Program-made: the position numbers and the translations under genes
The notes under the pieces: model-generated
Told to the model about the DNA's origin: nothing
The model's database searches: none
The model's input: the letters and a program-made list of their open reading frames with translations, nothing else
Source: Sutcliffiella horikoshii
GTDB taxonomy: Bacteria > Bacillota > Bacilli > Bacillales > Bacillaceae_I
Assembly: GCA_001636495.1 (NCBI GenBank)
Contig: KV440964.1
Coordinates: 822,666 to 886,665, forward strand
Length of the DNA stretch: 64,000 nt
Direction: 5' to 3'
Shown here: in pieces, positions 61,066-64,000 of the stretch
How the letters are laid out: every line of letters begins with the position of its first letter
How positions within the stretch are numbered: position 1 is the first letter of the stretch

Positions 61066-61542
61066 ATGAAAATTTTTTTGTCAGTACAGTTATATGAAGA
61101 TATGATAAATCAACCTTTTGAAATTAGTGACTATTTAGCTTGCCGTGTAACCCTATCTGTGAAACAAAACGGAGTAAAGAAGGAGATATGCAATTCTACT
61201 TTTCACGATGCTTTGATTTTAGAAATAGGAAAAACCCTTATTGATTTAGCAAAATGTAAAGGAACTACTTCTAACCCTATTGAAACTTTCGAAAATGCAA
61301 TGGAATATACTTTTAAGAAATCGGATAATTTACTTTTAATTAAAGAATATAGTGCATACGACAAAACAACCCAAACCTCTTTTGAGGGTAGTTTCACTGA
61401 ATTTTTCTTCGCTTTTTTTAAGGAATACAATCGCTATTTTAAAGAAATTCTTAAACAAGATCCAAATGCAATACAGCACGATTCCGTAACAATTATGGGG
61501 CAACAACTAGAGTGTTATAAAAATATCAAAAACCAGTTTTAA
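61066..61542 (+). CDS. Immunity-like hypothetical protein
   Basis: A 158-residue cytoplasmic protein, no signal peptide or membrane helix: MKIFLSVQLYEDMINQPFEI, ILEIGKTLIDLAKCKGTTSN, FTEFFFAFFKEYNRYFKEIL. ATG 61066 is chosen since AAAGGAG lies eight bases before. It follows a toxin-type promoter and a broken secreted-protein start, so it may be an orphan immunity gene; family not recognised. Confidence 0.65.
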   Translation: MKIFLSVQLYEDMINQPFEISDYLACRVTLSVKQNGVKKEICNSTFHDALILEIGKTLIDLAKCKGTTSNPIETFENAMEYTFKKSDNLLLIKEYSAYDKTTQTSFEGSFTEFFFAFFKEYNRYFKEILKQDPNAIQHDSVTIMGQQLECYKNIKNQF

Positions 61543-61567
61543 ACAAACTAAATGAAAGAAGGAAATC

Positions 61568-62014
61568 GTGATTTATATAAAAAGCCATACAGATCAAATA
61601 AACATAATCCTTGAGGAACAGGCAGAATTTTGGAGTATAAATGATCTGCAAATTGATTATCTATCAGAAAAAATACACCTTAAGTTGGAAAGTGTTTCTC
61701 AGCAACAAATCATAAAAACCTATATAACCTTCCGTGAGGTAATGTCGTTTTATGTGTTTCAAGAGGCTGACAGTGAGTCCTCCCGACTTAACAACCGTTA
61801 TTACAATGATCCCAATCTACTAAGCGAGATTAGTTATCATCCTAACGGCTTCGCACACGTTAAAATTGAAAGCCTTGATGCAGAACTAAAAGAAATAGAG
61901 TCCATAAACTCAAAAACCAACTTCTACTTCCAAGTAAACAATAAAGACTGCTTTTTTATAGAAGCAAACGCCATTATCATTAATGACCAAGAGTTTGAGG
62001 GGCTTTTGGGTTGA
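61568..62014 (+). CDS. Immunity-like hypothetical protein
   Basis: A 148-residue acidic cytoplasmic protein: IYIKSHTDQINIILEEQAEF, LNNRYYNDPNLLSEISYHPN, AELKEIESINSKTNFYFQVN, ending EFEGLLG. GTG start with SD GAAGGAAA; 25 bases after the previous gene, so one operon. No named family seen. As with its neighbour, an orphan immunity role is a guess from context. Confidence 0.6.
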   Translation: MIYIKSHTDQINIILEEQAEFWSINDLQIDYLSEKIHLKLESVSQQQIIKTYITFREVMSFYVFQEADSESSRLNNRYYNDPNLLSEISYHPNGFAHVKIESLDAELKEIESINSKTNFYFQVNNKDCFFIEANAIIINDQEFEGLLG

Positions 62015-62030
62015 GGGGACAGGTAAGTTG

Positions 62031-62060
62031 GGTGAGTTATGGGGACAGGCACGGCGACCC
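62031..62060. repeat. GGGGACAGGCACGGCGACC element
   Basis: GGGGACAGGCACGGCGACCC (62041 on) with a partial copy GGGGACAGGTAAG before it (near 62015). Same family as 55194 and 60138. Confidence 0.6.
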
Positions 62061-62067
62061 GTCTTCA

Positions 62068-62096
62068 GAAGCAGGGGACGGTTCTCTGCTTCTTTT
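62068..62096 (+). terminator. GAAGCA palindromic element acting as terminator
   Basis: GAAGCAG (62068-62074) pairs with CTGCTTC (62086-62092), loop GGGACGGTTCT, then TTTTC. A member of the GAAGCA...TGCTTC repeat family that also serves as a terminator for the preceding genes. Confidence 0.6.
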
Positions 62097-62147
62097 CTAT
62101 CTTTAATCACGCTATTTAAGGAGTGGAGCTTGTTATTGGGTATTTGA

Positions 62148-62351
62148 ATGATGAATAATATAAATCAATTCCAAGAAAAGCTATTAGCCAAAGTAGAACG
62201 ATTATATATCGGTATTTCACTCATCATGCTAATTTCGATAATCTTCTTTCCGGAACCGATCAGAACAATTGTGATAGTGTGTGGGTTCCTAATTACTACA
62301 ATCATTGTTATTTATAGTAGGATGAAATTTAAAGAGCTGAAAGGGAAGTAA
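62148..62351 (+). CDS. Small two-helix membrane protein
   Basis: A 67-residue protein: charged N terminus (NNINQFQEKLLAKVERLY), then two transmembrane helices (ISLIMLISIIFF and TIVIVCGFLITTIIVIY) and a basic end. No clear SD. Its stop is three bases before the next start, so the two small membrane proteins are probably co-translated. Function unknown. Confidence 0.55.
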   Translation: MMNNINQFQEKLLAKVERLYIGISLIMLISIIFFPEPIRTIVIVCGFLITTIIVIYSRMKFKELKGK

Positions 62352-62354
62352 AAT

Positions 62355-62540
62355 GTGTACTTAATTTTCTTATTTGTGCTGTGTATCACTGGAGTTTTAT
62401 CAGCTGCTGATATTTTTATAGGATTAAAGGATTTCAATGAAGGAATGAAACTATTAGTAAATATATCAAATATTTTATTCTTTATATCTTTATTGTTTTT
62501 TATTTTTAAAAGTGGGACAAGACATAGAGAAGGCTCTTAA
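62355..62540 (+). CDS. Small membrane protein
   Basis: A 61-residue protein with two hydrophobic helices (YLIFLFVLCITGVLSAADIF and ISNILFFISLLFFIF) and a polar tail KSGTRHREGS. GTG start; AAGGGAAG lies about six bases upstream. Three bases after the preceding gene. Function unknown. Confidence 0.5.
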   Translation: MYLIFLFVLCITGVLSAADIFIGLKDFNEGMKLLVNISNILFFISLLFFIFKSGTRHREGS

Positions 62541-62553
62541 AGGCCTTCTTTTC
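62528..62553 (+). terminator. Terminator of the small membrane protein pair
   Basis: AGAAGGC (62528-62534) and GCCTTCT (62543-62549) followed by TTT. Confidence 0.65.
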
Positions 62554-62641
62554 ACAATGGATGTAGTTGGAACAGGTTACTAGTCATAGAAAAACTATTA
62601 CAATAGTATACATATGACGAACCATAGAAGGAGCGTAATTT

Positions 62642-62746
62642 ATGGAAGGTTTCTATTTCTTTGGTTTATTAGCAGTGTCTTTTATTGTAGGTATAAGTTT
62701 AGTGGCGTTTGGTATTAAGCTAGTCTATAAATTTGTAGTGAAATAA
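62642..62746 (+). CDS. 34-residue membrane peptide
   Basis: ATG 62642 with SD AAGGAG. It reads MEGFYFFGLLAVSFIVGISL then VAFGIKLVYKFVVK: one long hydrophobic helix with a basic C-terminal end. The form recalls small membrane-stress or type I toxin-like peptides; nothing more can be said. Confidence 0.55.
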   Translation: MEGFYFFGLLAVSFIVGISLVAFGIKLVYKFVVK

Positions 62747-62827
62747 ATAAAGAATATACATTAAAGAAGAGGCTATGGTGTTCGTAAAAGAACCTCCTTA
62801 AAGAAATACAATCAATCCCATGCTTCC

Positions 62828-62856
62828 TTGACATTTTTTCTCTCCCAAGATAAAAT
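62828..62856 (+). promoter_or_regulatory. Promoter of the TetR gene
   Basis: TTGACA (62828-62833), 17-base spacer, TAAAAT (62851-62856): near-consensus sigma-A. The operator overlaps the -10. Confidence 0.8.
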
Positions 62857-62874
62857 GAATGATATTCAGTCATT
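62854..62874. promoter_or_regulatory. TetR-family operator 1
   Basis: AATGAATGATATTCAGTCATT is a 21-bp imperfect palindrome (AATGA-TGA...TCA-TCATT) covering the -10. Similar to operator 2 at 63492. Confidence 0.65.
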
Positions 62875-62895
62875 GTGATTGGAGGAGTAATTGTA

Positions 62896-63465
62896 GTGGA
62901 TAAAAGAGAAAAAATTGTTCAGGCCTCCATTGAGGTTTTTAAGGAAAAAGGTATAGAAAAAACCAAGATCTCGGATATTGTAAAGAGGGCGGAGATTGCT
63001 CAAGGGACATTTTATTTGTATTTTCCTTCTAAGCTTTCGGTTATGCCTGCTGTTGCAGAGCAGATTGTCTTGAATTTTATGAGAAGAATTGAAGATACGG
63101 TATCGATTGAGGCCTCATTAGAGGAGCAGCTATCCCAAATGGTGGATGCCATTTTCCGTGTAACAGGTGAGTTCCGCGATGTTTCCGCCATTGTCTATGC
63201 AGGTATATCCACCACGGAACATATCAGCAAATGGGAAACCATCTATACACCGTTATATGAACAGGTAGCTTCCATATTGGAGGAAAATCAAAGCCGTAAC
63301 CTGATAAGGGATACGATTGATCCAATTCGCACCTCCCAATTATTGCTTGGACTCATTGAATCTGCAGCAGAGCAAGTCTTCTTATTTAATGAATATGAAG
63401 CTGAAAATGAGGCAAAACAGAAGGCTGAATTACTGACTTTCTTGGAGCATGCTTTACGTCCGTGA
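62896..63465 (+). CDS. yvdT: TetR-family repressor (YvdT-like)
   Basis: A 189-residue regulator. N-terminal HTH: REKIVQASIEVFKEKGIEKT, KISDIVKRAEIAQGTFYLYF. The C-terminal ligand domain has IVYAGISTTEHISKWETIYT, like B. subtilis YvdT. GTG 62896 is chosen because GGAGGA lies 9 bases upstream; the longer frame starts within the operator. It should repress itself and the exporter pair through the two matching palindromes. Confidence 0.88.
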   Translation: MDKREKIVQASIEVFKEKGIEKTKISDIVKRAEIAQGTFYLYFPSKLSVMPAVAEQIVLNFMRRIEDTVSIEASLEEQLSQMVDAIFRVTGEFRDVSAIVYAGISTTEHISKWETIYTPLYEQVASILEENQSRNLIRDTIDPIRTSQLLLGLIESAAEQVFLFNEYEAENEAKQKAELLTFLEHALRP

Positions 63466-63491
63466 AGTATGTTTTTATTTTTAGAATAAAA

Positions 63492-63510
63492 ATGAATGAA
63501 TGTCATTCAT
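63492..63510. promoter_or_regulatory. TetR-family operator 2
   Basis: ATGAATGAATGTCATTCAT: perfect 8-bp arms ATGAATGA and TCATTCAT around ATG, 25 bases before the exporter gene. Shares TGA-TGA...TCA-TCA with operator 1. Confidence 0.7.
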
Positions 63511-63534
63511 AAAATCTACAAGAGGTGAATCAAC

Positions 63535-63870
63535 ATGAATAAGTATTGGATATATGTAATCATTACCTGTGCACTGGAGATGGTTTGGGTCTTCGGATTC
63601 AGCACAGCGCAGACCTTGTGGCACTGGGCACTCGTCATCCTGGTTATAGCCATTGATTTTTATTTCTTAGCAAAAGCGTGTGAAGGTCTGCCGACTGGAA
63701 CCGTGTACGCGGTTTTCGCTGGAGTAGGTGCTATTGGAACGGTACTAATGGATTATTTCCTATTTCAGGGAAGTATTAATATTCTTAAGTTATTTTTCAT
63801 TGGAGTTCTTATAACAGGTGTAATCGGGTTAAAGCTCGCTGATAACAAAACGGAAGAAAGGGTGCAGTAA
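63535..63870 (+). CDS. yvdS: SMR-family exporter subunit (YvdS-like)
   Basis: A 111-residue four-helix small multidrug resistance protein. Seen: the membrane Glu in ITCALEMVWVFGFS (helix 1, position 14 region), ACEGLPTGTVYAVFAGVGAI and GTVLMDYFLF, LFFIGVLITGVIGLKL. Works as a heterodimer with the next gene, antiporting cations or guanidinium-type compounds. SD AGAGGTG. Regulated by the TetR protein upstream. Confidence 0.9.
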   Translation: MNKYWIYVIITCALEMVWVFGFSTAQTLWHWALVILVIAIDFYFLAKACEGLPTGTVYAVFAGVGAIGTVLMDYFLFQGSINILKLFFIGVLITGVIGLKLADNKTEERVQ

Positions 63871-63871
63871 A

Positions 63872-64000
63872 ATGGGTTGGCTATTTGTGACCTTTGCAGC
63901 AATAAGTGAAATCATCGGTGTCATCGGGCTGAAGCTATTCAGCACCAAAAAAAATATCAAAACGGGCTCGCTTTTCCTAGGTGGGTTCGGATTGTCCTTC
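63872..64000 (+). CDS. yvdR: SMR-family exporter subunit, 5' part (YvdR-like)
   Basis: ATG one base after the previous stop. The 43 visible residues, WLFVTFAAISEIIGVIGLKL then FSTKKNIKTGSLFLGGFGLS, contain helix 1 with its conserved Glu and the start of helix 2. The gene runs out of the window. It pairs with the preceding subunit. Confidence 0.88.
   Translation, partial: MGWLFVTFAAISEIIGVIGLKLFSTKKNIKTGSLFLGGFGLSF

Overview
The window is a chromosomal segment of a spore-forming, motile Bacillaceae species (low-GC Gram-positive, close to Bacillus or Sutcliffiella in style). Evidence: the 3' end of spoIIQ at the left edge, the sporulation regulator spoIIID with its tiny leader ORF (usd), mbl, the flagellar hook-basal body genes flhO and flhP and fabZ, in the same relative order as in B. 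subtilis; AGGAGG-type ribosome binding sites; many TTG/GTG starts; lipobox proteins.

Region 1-13.6 kb: spoIIQ end, a RAYT (HUH/Y1) transposase surrounded by GGGTCWGACCC palindromes, a YwrD-type gamma-glutamyltransferase with a split chromate transporter (ywrB/ywrA type), pyroglutamyl peptidase, a lipoprotein, and a probable operon of a small membrane protein, DUF4212 protein, sodium/solute symporter with an EF-hand-like loop, a cNMP/CBS/DUF294 signalling protein and a DnaQ-like exonuclease. A sigma-A promoter, a PerR/Fur-like box and a cre-like site lie upstream. An HTH gene with a truncated partner and an acyltransferase broken by TGA follow. The + strand is unusually rich in A and C over much of 0.9-18.4 kb, with a switch inside mbl.

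Region 13.6-24.1 kb: small proteins, a BsuPI-like protein, a lipoprotein that seems to start at ATT, usd-spoIIID, a 52-bp tandem repeat, mbl, an OafA/SGNH acyltransferase, flhO-flhP, an EpuA-like membrane protein, fabZ, and two small exported or anchored proteins.

Region 24.3-43.1 kb: an extracellular polysaccharide cluster: chain-length modulator, BY-kinase, 4,6-dehydratase, GalU, then after a structured leader-like spacer (candidate antitermination or attenuation element) an AT-rich set of two DegT-type proteins, initiating sugar transferase, FemAB/GNAT-like, ATP-grasp and epimerase proteins, two glycosyltransferases, Wzy-like polymerase, pyruvyl transferase, Wzx flippase and an FrhB-like iron-sulfur protein. 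A strong terminator closes it.

Region 43.1-54.8 kb: a decayed IS21 element, then a mannosylglycerate/glucosylglycerate catabolic locus: manA, divergent RpiR regulator, PTS IIABC (MngA-like), GH38 mannosidase (MngB-like), GH13 phosphorylase and glycerate kinase. These would convert the osmolyte into fructose-6-P, glucose-1-P and phosphoglycerate.

Region 54.8-64 kb: an accessory zone full of remnants. It has lsrF/lsrK (AI-2) pseudogene pieces, a compact operon of secreted or anchored subtilase, secreted SAR2788/Ntox35-like toxin and candidate immunity protein, a TNT-toxin remnant, a second locus with the same promoter but a decayed signal-peptide ORF and two orphan immunity-like genes, a duplicated YcxB-like protein, a DUF948 protein, small membrane proteins and a TetR-regulated paired SMR exporter (yvdTSR type). 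Three families of short palindromic repeats are scattered through the window. The most interesting candidate system is the protease-toxin-immunity operon and its decayed sister.
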